NCBI GenBank assembly: GCA_028702975.1
Contig: JAQVNT010000040.1
Coordinates: forward strand, 1-10,158
Source: Candidatus Delongbacteria bacterium
GTDB lineage: Bacteria > UBA4055
Length of the DNA stretch: 10,158 bases
Direction of reading: 5' to 3'
Of this stretch, positions 1-7,405 are shown piece by piece. Position numbers and translations under genes: made by a program. The stretch's first letter is position 1. Each line of letters opens with the position of its first letter. The notes under the pieces are model-generated. The model was not told where the DNA came from and made no database searches. It saw only the letters and a list, made by a program, of their open reading frames with translations.

Positions 1-1533
1 TTATAATTCAACAACATTTATCTTAAGTGTTTTTCCGCCTCTTTTAGCCTCATTTCCGACAAACCAGAAATCATCGAAGTCCGTTGTTTCCCTTTCTTTT
101 GACAGAATTCTCCGCACAACTATGTCGTGTTTCGATCCGATCTGAGAGAGCGAATTGGAGAAGCTTAAGCCCCAGTCCTGAGAGAAAAGCGCTCTGTCGT
201 GTATCGGTGTCTGGGTTCTGTTGGCGAACTTAATCAGTTTTACTTCCACGCTCCCGAATCTCTGATCTCTGAATTCCTGCAGCTTTTTCTTAAAAACAGC
301 CAGTTTATCTTTGTACTCATCGGTCATAAGGGCGTAAGAAATGATCCTGATGTCTATATCGTCTGGAATTCCCATAAGAAGTTCAAGTTCGGAAGGGAAG
401 AAATAGGGATCAACTATCTTCAGATACTTTTCGCTCATTCCCTCAATAAGCATAAGAAGTTGATTTTTACCCTTATCGGGGCTTCTCATTTCTATTGTAA
501 AATTATCGGGAAGCTTTTCGTTCAGCAGCTTATACCTGTAGTAAAAATTCGTTATTCTGTCTATGAGTTTATCGCAGTCGGGCTCTTTTAGGTCCGCTAT
601 ATCCCCAAGTTTGATATTGTCTTTTATTATCTCCCTGTAGATCTGTTTTTCAAGCTCGATCTTATTGGCGTATTCGTCGATCTTATCATGATAATCGTTA
701 AGCAGCTGCTCTTTTATCTTTTCCACCCCTTCCCTTATCCTGTCGTCCACGAACTTCTGAACGCCCTTAACAGATAAAAGTTTCTCAAGATCGATATCCT
801 TTTCAGGGATGCTTTCGGGATCGATATCTCTGCTTCTCGGCACATGCTTTGAAAGGCTAAAATCTTTTTTCGTCCTCAGTCTTTTTTCGATGATATCTTT
901 ATGTTTAGGGTAAATATCCGTGAGGTAAACTATCTTTTTCTCGATAATATTATCGTATATCTCCACAAAGCCTTCACACTCTGACTCAGCTTCGTATTTG
1001 AGCAGGGAAATGAAGTCGATTATGAAAGTTATGTCGTCGATCTTTTCCGAAAGAACTCTGTTATAGTAATAGTAAGCCTGTCTGGAAGTGTCGTTCTGCT
1101 TTATGAACGCTGATGCCCTTTTTATCAGTCTGTCTTTGATCTTGACCGACATCCTGTAAACAAAATCAGGTTTGATGTTCTTCGTTATGTAGTCTTCCCA
1201 CGATATGCTGAATTTGCATTTGTCTTTTTTCTTGTCGAATTCCTGATATATAAAGCTGATCGAAAACCCGCTGTTCTGAGACAGGTAGATGTTCTCGTAA
1301 GGAAATTTCAGCAGAAACTCTCTTTCGAGCAGAGATTTGGCGCCGTAAAAAACCAGCTCGTCATCCTCCTGAATAAGTATTCCGGTCTTTGGAAGAAGAG
1401 TGTTGCTTTCGTAGTAGATAAGCGAATTAATGAATTCTCCGTAAATGATCCTGTCAGATCTCAGAAGCGAGTCAATGTAGTCCTTTTCGCCTCTGATCTT
1501 TATGAAATTCTGTATTTCGGATTTTTTAGACAT
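1..1533 (-). CDS. Uncharacterised 510-residue protein with a C-terminal variant PLD-like domain
   Basis: I cannot name this protein. Residues about 1-230 are charged and mostly helical in appearance, with no signal peptide or membrane segment, so it is probably cytoplasmic. A polar linker at about 231-258 leads into a Lys/Glu-rich, probable coiled-coil stretch (about 259-320). The C-terminal part (about 359-500) resembles a phospholipase D-like fold: a hydrophobic strand ending in DPYFF (375-379), a second strand DIRIISYA (about 391-398), then IHDR (444-447) followed by a GLSFSNSLSQIGSKHD-type segment (455-470). That pattern recalls PLD-like domains that carry H-x-R with a downstream G-x-S-L-x-x-x-G-x-K. 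Canonical H-x-K-x4-D is not kept: Arg replaces Lys, and Gln452 sits where Asp is expected, with Asp453 one residue later. Only one such motif is seen, so activity would need dimerisation or may be lost. The ATG lies 10 bases after the ricT stop, preceded by GGGG, so it is probably the last gene of the holB-ricT transcript. The stop codon is at the window's first bases; the gene is complete. Confidence is high for the gene and moderate for the fold. Confidence 0.85.
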   Translation of the reverse strand: MSKKSEIQNFIKIRGEKDYIDSLLRSDRIIYGEFINSLIYYESNTLLPKTGILIQEDDELVFYGAKSLLEREFLLKFPYENIYLSQNSGFSISFIYQEFDKKKDKCKFSISWEDYITKNIKPDFVYRMSVKIKDRLIKRASAFIKQNDTSRQAYYYYNRVLSEKIDDITFIIDFISLLKYEAESECEGFVEIYDNIIEKKIVYLTDIYPKHKDIIEKRLRTKKDFSLSKHVPRSRDIDPESIPEKDIDLEKLLSVKGVQKFVDDRIREGVEKIKEQLLNDYHDKIDEYANKIELEKQIYREIIKDNIKLGDIADLKEPDCDKLIDRITNFYYRYKLLNEKLPDNFTIEMRSPDKGKNQLLMLIEGMSEKYLKIVDPYFFPSELELLMGIPDDIDIRIISYALMTDEYKDKLAVFKKKLQEFRDQRFGSVEVKLIKFANRTQTPIHDRALFSQDWGLSFSNSLSQIGSKHDIVVRRILSKERETTDFDDFWFVGNEAKRGGKTLKINVVEL

Positions 1534-1543
1534 GATCGCCCCG

Positions 1544-2575
1544 CTATTTATTCTGCCGTTTTTTATCGGTTTGAACCATTTTTTCCTTACCCTCGTTACC
1601 GTCGTAATTCAAAAAATTACTTTTCGGGCATCCGTTACAGCCGTTGCCGGCATGGTCGTCTTTGCTGTTTTTTATAACTTTGTAGATCTTGGACAGTTTT
1701 TTTACCAGTTCTTCTTTCTGCATTACAACGGTGTCTCCGTTCTCAAAATCAAGAGTTATCGTGCCGTTGAAGACGTCGATTATCGAGACAGTGGCTTTGC
1801 CCTTGTCTGTCTGTATGACAGATCCCGTGTCGGGTATTCCGCTTTTCTGCTCAAGGTAAAAATCATGCTCGAATTTAAGGCAGCATTGAAGTTTGCCGCA
1901 TGCTCCGGAGAATTTTTCCGGTTTAACGAACAGGTTCTGGTCTCTTGCCATCGAGACGTTGATCGAGACGAAATTCGTAAGGAACTGCGAACAGCAAAGC
2001 TCCCTTCCGCAAATGCCGATTCCGCCGATCTTCTGCGCCTCGTCTCTCACGCCTATCTGCCTTAGTTCGATCCTTGTCTTGTACTCGGAAGCGAACACTT
2101 TTACAAGCTCCCTGAAATCGACCCTGCCGTCCGCTGTAAAATAGAAAACCAGCTTCTTTCTGTCGAACTTGTATTCTATGTCGATAAACTTCATTTCGAG
2201 GCTGAGTTTTTTAGACTGTTTTCTTGCGTTGACAAGGATCCCATCCTCTATTTTGCGGTTTTCTTCAAGCCTGCGGATGTCTATCTGGTTGCTTTTACGA
2301 ATTATATTGCCGGCGATGTCGATATTCTCTCTCTTAAGCTGCTTGACCGTAATGCCGCTTACGATGCCCATATCTTCGCCTTCCTCGTATTCAACAATGA
2401 TATATTCTCCGACTTTCAGAGGGATGGCTTTAGGATTAAGAAAATAGTGCTTCCTTACACCCTTGAAGTTCGTTTCAATAAGAAATTCCTTCCTGTCCTC
2501 GGTCGTCAGCTCCGAAGTATCGGTTGTCGGTGAAATAATATCTGTCGTTATATCTCTTTCTGTATCATCTGCCAC
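1544..2575 (-). CDS. ricT: RicT/YaaT-family PSP1-domain protein
   Basis: The protein belongs to the PSP1/YaaT (RicT) family. In Bacillus, RicT works with RicA and RicF as an iron-sulfur complex that assists RNase Y-dependent mRNA maturation; whether that role holds here is unknown, as neither partner is in the window. The signature cysteines are intact: CGRELCC (Cys189, 194, 195) inside GGIGICGRELCC, then ARDQNLFVKPEKFSG and CGKLQCC (Cys226, 231, 232), closely matching the Firmicute pattern. The PSP1 core covers roughly residues 90-240. About 35 acidic and Thr-rich residues precede the first core strand, and the Lys-rich tail contains an additional CNGC (Cys313, Cys316). The start is GTG, preceded by AGAGGA at a spacing of 9 bases, and lies 28 bases inside the end of holB, indicating translational coupling. 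Length 343 residues, somewhat longer than the Bacillus protein. The identification is secure; the function in this organism is inferred. Confidence 0.95.
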   Translation of the reverse strand: MADDTERDITTDIISPTTDTSELTTEDRKEFLIETNFKGVRKHYFLNPKAIPLKVGEYIIVEYEEGEDMGIVSGITVKQLKRENIDIAGNIIRKSNQIDIRRLEENRKIEDGILVNARKQSKKLSLEMKFIDIEYKFDRKKLVFYFTADGRVDFRELVKVFASEYKTRIELRQIGVRDEAQKIGGIGICGRELCCSQFLTNFVSINVSMARDQNLFVKPEKFSGACGKLQCCLKFEHDFYLEQKSGIPDTGSVIQTDKGKATVSIIDVFNGTITLDFENGDTVVMQKEELVKKLSKIYKVIKNSKDDHAGNGCNGCPKSNFLNYDGNEGKEKMVQTDKKRQNK

Positions 2576-3639
2576 TTTTTATATTCCTCTCTGAAGTTTA
2601 AGTATAAGTTTATGAGCAGAAGCCTCGGATTTACATTCCGTCTGTACATTACCGCGAACCTCTCAAAATCTGTCATGACGACGGATCTGGACTTTAGCGA
2701 GAGCTTCTTTTCCTGCCCGAAAGTTTCTGTAATGAGGCTGTTGAGCGTTTTTCTGAAAATGTAGTCCGTCTCAGCATCCGAAAGTTCTTTTATCTGTTCT
2801 ATGAATGTATCGATCAGCCTGGTAGTATCCGGCGGAAGCGACTTTGAAAATATCGTTTTAAGGTCTTCCGTGAGTTCCTTCAGCCCGTCTCCCGAATCCG
2901 AGTTCAGCTTTCTCAGAGTGTCCGTGCTTCCGAACGAATTCTTTACAAGGTCCCCGGCGGCGTCATCGGCTGTGCCGGGATAATACCTGCGGAGATATTC
3001 CCTTATGTCTTCATCGTTCAGCGGAGGGAAATTTATGTTCAGGCACCTTGATCTGATCGTATCTAAGATCACCGAAGGATTTTCAGAAATTAGAATGAAA
3101 TAAAGATCGGCCGGCGGTTCCTCCAATATCTTAAGAAGTGAATTCTGAGCCTCTTTGTTCATCAGTTCGGCCTGTGATATTATCACGAATTTTCTTGACC
3201 TGTTTATAGAATTGAACCTTGCGAAGAATTTGATCTCATCGATCTGCGGAAGCGTCACATAACGGCCTGATCTGAAATTGAATTTGTAATATCCTTTAAG
3301 TTTTGCCTTTTCTTTAAGCTCCGAGCCGATCATGACTGATTTTTCTTTTAGAGATTTGTCAGAGTCTGAAGCTTTGTTTATGGACGGGAAAATATAAAGA
3401 AGATCGTCCGATGAAAATGATCCGTACTGAATGCATGAAGGGCATTTTCCGCAATAACCGAGATTACCTTTGTTCTCGGTGCAGTTGACGATCTTAATCA
3501 GCTCAAGAGCTACGGCTTCTTTTCCGACTCCTGCGGGCCCTGTGAAAAGATAGGCGTGGTGAAGCTTGTTGTTTAAAACAGCTCCCGACAAGCTCAAAGT
3601 AATGTTCTTCTGACCTATTACATCACTGAAGAGATCCAT
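2548..3639 (-). CDS. holB: DNA polymerase III subunit delta' (clamp loader)
   Basis: Delta' is the stator subunit of the clamp-loader complex that places the beta sliding clamp on primed DNA. The N-terminus MDLFSDVIGQ is typical. A P-loop-like GPAGVGKE (34-41) carries Glu instead of Thr/Ser, and the following segment has ISQAE (154-158) in place of the usual acidic Walker B, as expected for a subunit that does not hydrolyse ATP itself. A zinc-binding module is visible as Cys53, Cys63, Cys66 and Cys69. LLKILEEPP (168-176) and the SRC motif (197-199), which in this family supplies the arginine finger, are present. Between the zinc module and the PQIDEI segment is a Lys/Ser-rich stretch of about 45 residues (85-130). 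Length 363 residues. The ATG is preceded by AAAAGGGG at only 3 bases. It is the first gene of the leftward transcript and overlaps ricT by 28 bases; holB next to ricT/yaaT is a recurrent bacterial arrangement. Confidence 0.95.
   Translation of the reverse strand: MDLFSDVIGQKNITLSLSGAVLNNKLHHAYLFTGPAGVGKEAVALELIKIVNCTENKGNLGYCGKCPSCIQYGSFSSDDLLYIFPSINKASDSDKSLKEKSVMIGSELKEKAKLKGYYKFNFRSGRYVTLPQIDEIKFFARFNSINRSRKFVIISQAELMNKEAQNSLLKILEEPPADLYFILISENPSVILDTIRSRCLNINFPPLNDEDIREYLRRYYPGTADDAAGDLVKNSFGSTDTLRKLNSDSGDGLKELTEDLKTIFSKSLPPDTTRLIDTFIEQIKELSDAETDYIFRKTLNSLITETFGQEKKLSLKSRSVVMTDFERFAVMYRRNVNPRLLLINLYLNFREEYKKWQMIQKEI
2585..2590 (-). promoter_or_regulatory. Ribosome binding site of ricT inside holB
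   Basis: AGAGGA on the minus strand lies 9 bases before the GTG at 2575. It supports this GTG as the ricT start, since the nearest ATG codons lie far inside the conserved region. Because it sits within the holB reading frame, ribosomes finishing holB pass over it, which fits translational coupling. Confidence 0.6.
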
Positions 3640-3677
3640 ATGCCCCTTTTTAGAGTTCGTATTTCGTTCCCTGCGTT

Positions 3678-3696
3678 CCTCACCAAGTGTGTAAGG
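3678..3696 (-). other. Possible small hairpin in the holB leader
   Basis: On the minus strand CCTTAC and GTGAGG can pair as a 6-base stem (five Watson-Crick pairs and one G-U) around a 7-base loop, ACACTTG. It would lie in the 5' leader about 40 bases before the holB ATG. There is no U-run after it, so it is not a usual terminator. It may be chance. Confidence 0.25.
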
Positions 3697-3708
3697 TGCG
3701 CGCGGGAC

Positions 3709-3737
3709 AATATATTAAAATATAACAGTTTAGTAAA
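3709..3737 (-). promoter_or_regulatory. Candidate promoter for the holB-ricT transcript
   Basis: Read on the minus strand, TTTACT (3737-3732; 4 of 6 matches to TTGACA) is followed after 17 bases by TATATT (3714-3709; 5 of 6 matches to TATAAT). Transcription would then begin near 3702 and give a leader of about 63 bases ahead of the holB ATG. The region is very AT-rich, so chance matches are likely; this is a reading by eye only. Confidence 0.35.
3711..3724. repeat. AT-rich inverted repeat in the divergent gap
   Basis: TATATT and AATATA flank a 2-base AA centre, giving perfect 6-base arms. The repeat overlaps the proposed minus-strand -10 element and lies between the two divergent gene sets. 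It could be a binding site or simply a by-product of AT-rich promoter sequence. Confidence 0.3.
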
Positions 3738-3768
3738 GAAAATAAAAGCAAAATCGAAGTTTAGATAT

Positions 3769-3796
3769 TTGATAAACGGCGGGGATTTGTTATATT
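3769..3796 (+). promoter_or_regulatory. Candidate promoter for the rightward operon
   Basis: TTGATA (3769-3774; 5 of 6 matches to TTGACA) and TATATT (3791-3796) are 16 bases apart, placing a transcript start near 3803 and a leader of about 33 bases. The same bases can also be read in the Bacteroidota style: TTTG at 3768-3771, then 19 bases, then TATATTTA (3791-3798), one mismatch from TAnnTTTG. Both readings point to the same site, which slightly strengthens the call. Confidence 0.4.
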
Positions 3797-3826
3797 TATC
3801 TGATATGCACAGATGAACTGAACAGC

Positions 3827-3832
3827 GGAGGA
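3827..3832 (+). promoter_or_regulatory. Ribosome binding site that decides a TTG start
   Basis: GGAGGA lies four bases before TTG at 3837. An in-frame TGA at 3819-3821 rules out an upstream extension with an ATG, and the first in-frame ATG (3864) has no Shine-Dalgarno sequence. The TTG is therefore the best start for the aminotransferase. Confidence 0.65.
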
Positions 3833-3836
3833 ATGT

Positions 3837-4946
3837 TTGGAAAAATTATCTTACATAAGTCTTATGAGCAACAAAGTAAAAACTTACGGCGGGATCAATC
3901 TCGCACAGGGACTGCCCGGGTTCGCACCTCCTGAAGAACTCATAGACACACTAAACTGGATCTCTTCAGAAAATATCCACCAGTATGCGCCGTCCAACGG
4001 AAATATAAAACTCGTGGGGCTTTTAAAAGACAAATACGCTCCTTATACTGAAGAAAATATCATGGTGACGAATGGAGCGACCGAGGCTATCTCGCTTATT
4101 TTCACATACCTGAACAACATCATGCCGAAAAACAGAACCGCACTCGGATTCGATCCCGTATATGAGAGCTTTTCGAGGCTTCCCGATATCTTCGGCAGAA
4201 AATATGTGTCATTTTCTCTTGAAAAAGATTTTTCTATTGATCTTGATAAGCTCGAAAAGACCGTTGTTGAAAATAAGGTCGGACTCATCTTCGTAAACTC
4301 GCCGGGAAATCCGTATGGTAAGATCTGGACCGAAAAAGAGTTTATGCGGCTAAGGGAAATATCGGAAAAGCATAAAGTTTTCGTGCTTGCTGACTGCGTA
4401 TATTCCGAAATTTATTTCAACAAGAAACCATACCTGCCGCTTTTTGAAAGCGAATATTTTTTCTATGTGAACAGTTTTTCGAAACTTTTGTCGGTCACAG
4501 GCTGGCGTGTGGGCTATTTGATCTGCTCAAAGAAACACATTGCGGAAATGAGGCTGATCCACGACTACACAGGGCTGAGTTCTCCATCGATACTTCAGGA
4601 ATCGATAGCACTGTATCTAGATAAGCATGACTTCGGCAAAAAATATGTTACAGGACTTCGCAAGAAAATGAGAACTTCATTCGGGCTCCTGAGCGGAAAA
4701 CTTAACGACTGCGGGTTCGAAATGCAGAATATCGAAGGCGGATACTTCATCTGGGCAAAACTGCCTAAACAATTCAAAGACTGCCTGAAATTTTCGATGG
4801 ATCTTTACGATACACAGAAAGTCGCGACCGTGCCCGGAATTCACTTCTCTGACGAAGGAAGGAAGTTCGTCAGGTTCAATATAGCCAGACCGGTTGAGGA
4901 GATCGAAGAGGCGGCGAAGAAGATTAAGGAATTTGTAAAAAGGTAA
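3837..4946 (+). CDS. PLP-dependent class I/II aminotransferase
   Basis: This is a fold-type I pyridoxal phosphate enzyme that moves an amino group between an amino acid and a 2-oxo acid in the cytoplasm. Visible landmarks are GGINLAQGLPGF (18-29) near the N-terminus, TNGATEA (78-84) for phosphate contact, NSPGNPYG (154-161) with the Asn that contacts the cofactor ring, LADCVYSEI (184-192) with Asp186 for the pyridine nitrogen and Tyr189, the Schiff-base Lys216 in NSFSK (212-216) followed by GWRVGY, and Arg346 in FVRFNIARP for the substrate carboxylate. The N-terminal pattern resembles the methionine/kynurenine aminotransferase (YbdL) and aspartate aminotransferase-like branches, but I cannot assign the substrate. 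Length 369 residues, slightly shorter than the usual 380-400, with no domain obviously missing. The start is TTG. It heads the rightward operon and ends 3 bases before mnmE. Confidence 0.93.
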   Translation: MEKLSYISLMSNKVKTYGGINLAQGLPGFAPPEELIDTLNWISSENIHQYAPSNGNIKLVGLLKDKYAPYTEENIMVTNGATEAISLIFTYLNNIMPKNRTALGFDPVYESFSRLPDIFGRKYVSFSLEKDFSIDLDKLEKTVVENKVGLIFVNSPGNPYGKIWTEKEFMRLREISEKHKVFVLADCVYSEIYFNKKPYLPLFESEYFFYVNSFSKLLSVTGWRVGYLICSKKHIAEMRLIHDYTGLSSPSILQESIALYLDKHDFGKKYVTGLRKKMRTSFGLLSGKLNDCGFEMQNIEGGYFIWAKLPKQFKDCLKFSMDLYDTQKVATVPGIHFSDEGRKFVRFNIARPVEEIEEAAKKIKEFVKR

Positions 4947-4949
4947 AAA

Positions 4950-6266
4950 ATGATAATAGCGGCATTGGCATCCGCGCCTGGAAAAGCGGGAATATCGGTC
5001 ATCAGACTTTCGGGAAAAGGAAGCGCCGAACTTGTCAAAAAGTTTTTGACTTCAAAGAGGATCGGGAGTGAAGCAGAGTACAATAGACTGTATTATTCAC
5101 AGTTCGTGAACGAGGGTGAATTCATTGACGAAGTCACAGTAGTGTTTTTCGAAGAAGGCCGCTCATACACCGGCGAGGAATCGGCTGAGATCTTCTGTCA
5201 CGGTTCGCCGATCATCGTAAAAAAGATACTTGAAGCATTGTACGAGGTAAAAGGCGTCAGAGAGGCCGAGCCGGGCGAATTCACGCAGAGGCGTTTCATG
5301 AACGGGAAAATGGATCTCGTTCAGGCCGAGGCTGTGATCGATCTTATCAATGCGGAAAGCGAAGCCGGTTATACAGCCTCAAAAGAGCAGCTCGAGGGCG
5401 GCCTGTCACAGGAGCTGAAGAAAATAAACGACATGCTCGTTGAGCTTATCACTATACTCGAGCTGGAACTGGATTTCGCGGATGAAGACCTTGAATTCAC
5501 TCCCAGGCAGGAAATATCTGGTAAGGTTGACAATGCGCTTAAAGTGATCTCGAAATTTATTCAGGGCTATAAAACAGGCAGGATATTCAAAGACGGCATC
5601 AAGGTCGCTCTGGCAGGCGAGGTCAATGTGGGTAAATCTTCGCTCATGAACAGGCTGCTCAAATCCGACAGGGTTATCGTCACAGATATAGCAGGCACAA
5701 CAAGGGATACTATCGAGGAGAAGATCGAAGTACACGGTTATCTATTGAGGCTGTTCGACACCGCCGGGATAAGGGAAACTTCGGATGTGATCGAAAATGA
5801 GGGTATCAGCAGATCGAGAAAGATACTGGAGGAGGCGGAGATCGTGCTCCAGGTCATTGATTCAACGAATGCGGGAAATGTGCCTCAGATCGAAGCAAAG
5901 AATCTGATCAGGGTCTATAACAAATGCGACCTGAAAGACCTGAGCGTATCGGAAGGCTCTGTTAAGATCAGCTGTAAAACGGGGCAGGGAATAGATGAGC
6001 TCAAGGATCTGATAGTTAAGTCGGTAATTGATGAGAATATGACTTATCAGCCTTATTATATCTCGAATCTCAGGCATCTGAATATCCTGAAAGAAACAGC
6101 GTCTCAGCTCGATCAGGCCAAAGTTTCGATAAATGAATCGCAGACGAACGAGGTAGTGATCCTCGATCTCAGGCAGGCGCTAGACACTCTCGGCGAGCTG
6201 ACAGGCGAGACTACGAGCCTCGATATCATCAACAATATTTTCGGCAAATTCTGCATAGGGAAATAG
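4950..6266 (+). CDS. mnmE: tRNA uridine-5-carboxymethylaminomethyl(34) synthesis GTPase MnmE
   Basis: With its partner MnmG (not in this window), MnmE modifies the wobble uridine of certain tRNAs using GTP, FAD and a tetrahydrofolate-derived carbon. The N-terminal domain has GKAGISVIRLSG (11-22) and PGEFTQRRFMNGKMDL (108-123), the folate-binding family signature. The inserted G domain shows the P-loop GEVNVGKS (223-230), TTRDT (250-254), DTAG (270-273), NKCD (324-327) and SCKTG (341-345). The protein ends in FCIGK with the conserved Cys435. All parts are present; at 438 residues it is slightly shorter than the usual 450-460, apparently because of a compact G domain after residue 300. The ATG follows AAGG at 6 bases, 3 bases after the aminotransferase stop, and alr begins 2 bases after the mnmE stop, so translation is probably coupled in both directions. 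Confidence 0.98.
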   Translation: MIIAALASAPGKAGISVIRLSGKGSAELVKKFLTSKRIGSEAEYNRLYYSQFVNEGEFIDEVTVVFFEEGRSYTGEESAEIFCHGSPIIVKKILEALYEVKGVREAEPGEFTQRRFMNGKMDLVQAEAVIDLINAESEAGYTASKEQLEGGLSQELKKINDMLVELITILELELDFADEDLEFTPRQEISGKVDNALKVISKFIQGYKTGRIFKDGIKVALAGEVNVGKSSLMNRLLKSDRVIVTDIAGTTRDTIEEKIEVHGYLLRLFDTAGIRETSDVIENEGISRSRKILEEAEIVLQVIDSTNAGNVPQIEAKNLIRVYNKCDLKDLSVSEGSVKISCKTGQGIDELKDLIVKSVIDENMTYQPYYISNLRHLNILKETASQLDQAKVSINESQTNEVVILDLRQALDTLGELTGETTSLDIINNIFGKFCIGK

Positions 6267-6268
6267 AT

Positions 6269-7402
6269 ATGAACAGACAAATTCAGGCATACAAGAACAG
6301 GCCGACGAGAGCGATAATTAACCTCTCGAACCTGCGCAACAACTATGAGATCGTTAAGACTTTCACAGGCGGTGATGTCAAGGTCATGGGAATCATCAAA
6401 GCGAATGCTTACGGTCACGGTATGCTCGAAGTGGCGAATGAACTGATCGATCTCGGCGTTGACTATTTCGGCGTGGCTTTTCTTGAAGAGGGTATTTACC
6501 TGCGCGAGAACGGAATTCAAACACCGATTTTGGTCATGGGAGGCATAAATGTTGAGCAGATTCCCGATTTTATTAAGTATAATATTGACATAACGACTTC
6601 ATCGATAGACAAAACGAGAGCGATAAGCCTGACTGCTAAGGAGCTGGGACAGAACGCAAAAGTTCACATAAAGGTCGATACAGGCATGGAGAGGCTTGGA
6701 GTTCACTGGTATAATTCAGAAAAATTCATAGAGGATACTTTCGGTTCACCGAATATTGCCGTCGAAGGGGTATTTACCCACTTTGCAAAGTCGGATAGCG
6801 ATAAAGAATTCACGGAAATTCAGATCAGTCGTTTTGAAGAGATTCTCGAAATGATGGACAAGAAAGGTCTGAGATCAAAATATACACACTGCGCGAACTC
6901 TGCAGGCATAATAAATTTCAAGAACTCGCATTTCAATATGGTAAGACCGGGACTGATGCTCTACGGCTACTCTGATCTGCCTGAAGGTTTCAAAGGTGAG
7001 CTTATGCCCGTAATGTCGCTTTTAACGAAAGTCTCATACTTCAAGGTCATTCCGTCGGGGACAGGAGTGAGCTATAACCACACTTACACAAGCGCCAGGC
7101 AAACCAGGATCGTGACTCTGCCCGTAGGCTACGGAGACGGCTACAACAGGCTTTTATCCAACAGGGGCGAAGTTATGATCAGGTGCCGCAGGTATCCTGT
7201 GGTCGGCAATGTATGTATGGATCAGATGATGGTCGATCTGGGGCCTGACGGGATAGCTTTTAACGGCGACGATGTTCTTTTATTCGGCAGGCATGATGCG
7301 GACGAACTCAGGCTGGAGGAGCTGTGCGAAAAGATCGGCACAATACCCTACGAGGTTCTAACCATGATCTCGAACCGGGTGCCCAGAGTGTACTTCAGGT
7401 AA
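6269..7402 (+). CDS. alr: Alanine racemase
   Basis: This PLP enzyme interconverts L- and D-alanine in the cytoplasm, supplying D-alanine for peptidoglycan. The cofactor lysine is Lys44 in GIIKANAYGHG (41-51), with Tyr48 beside it. DTGMERLGV (137-145) carries Arg142, which in the family contacts the PLP phenolate. Tyr269 in GVSYNHTYT (266-274) is the second catalytic base contributed across the dimer. PVGYGDGYNR (285-294) and GNVCMDQ (313-319) are the conserved C-terminal beta-domain motifs. At 377 residues it has the usual length and is complete. Its AGGG ribosome site lies within the last codons of mnmE. No MurF-like ligase domain is fused to it, although such fusions are known in some Bacteroidota. 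Confidence 0.98.
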   Translation: MNRQIQAYKNRPTRAIINLSNLRNNYEIVKTFTGGDVKVMGIIKANAYGHGMLEVANELIDLGVDYFGVAFLEEGIYLRENGIQTPILVMGGINVEQIPDFIKYNIDITTSSIDKTRAISLTAKELGQNAKVHIKVDTGMERLGVHWYNSEKFIEDTFGSPNIAVEGVFTHFAKSDSDKEFTEIQISRFEEILEMMDKKGLRSKYTHCANSAGIINFKNSHFNMVRPGLMLYGYSDLPEGFKGELMPVMSLLTKVSYFKVIPSGTGVSYNHTYTSARQTRIVTLPVGYGDGYNRLLSNRGEVMIRCRRYPVVGNVCMDQMMVDLGPDGIAFNGDDVLLFGRHDADELRLEELCEKIGTIPYEVLTMISNRVPRVYFR

Positions 7403-7405
7403 TTT

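Noticed and set aside
199..591. Plus-strand open frame of 130 codons
   Set aside because: It lies antisense inside the PLD-like gene, has no ribosome site or family resemblance, and the opposite frame is coherent.
1502..2065. Plus-strand open frame of 187 codons with hydrophobic N-terminus
   Set aside because: It is antisense to ricT and covers the codons of its conserved cysteine motifs. The hydrophobic stretch is the complement of Lys-rich codons.
3640..3836. tRNA, small RNA or riboswitch in the divergent gap
   Set aside because: No cloverleaf, no conserved riboswitch core and no terminator with a U-run can be seen; the gap is explained by promoters and leaders.
3833..3934. Small frame of 33 codons starting ATG at 3833, overlapping the aminotransferase start
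   Set aside because: The GGAGG is too close to this ATG (one base) and well placed for the TTG at 3837. The predicted peptide is unremarkable. A regulatory upstream frame cannot be excluded, but nothing supports it.
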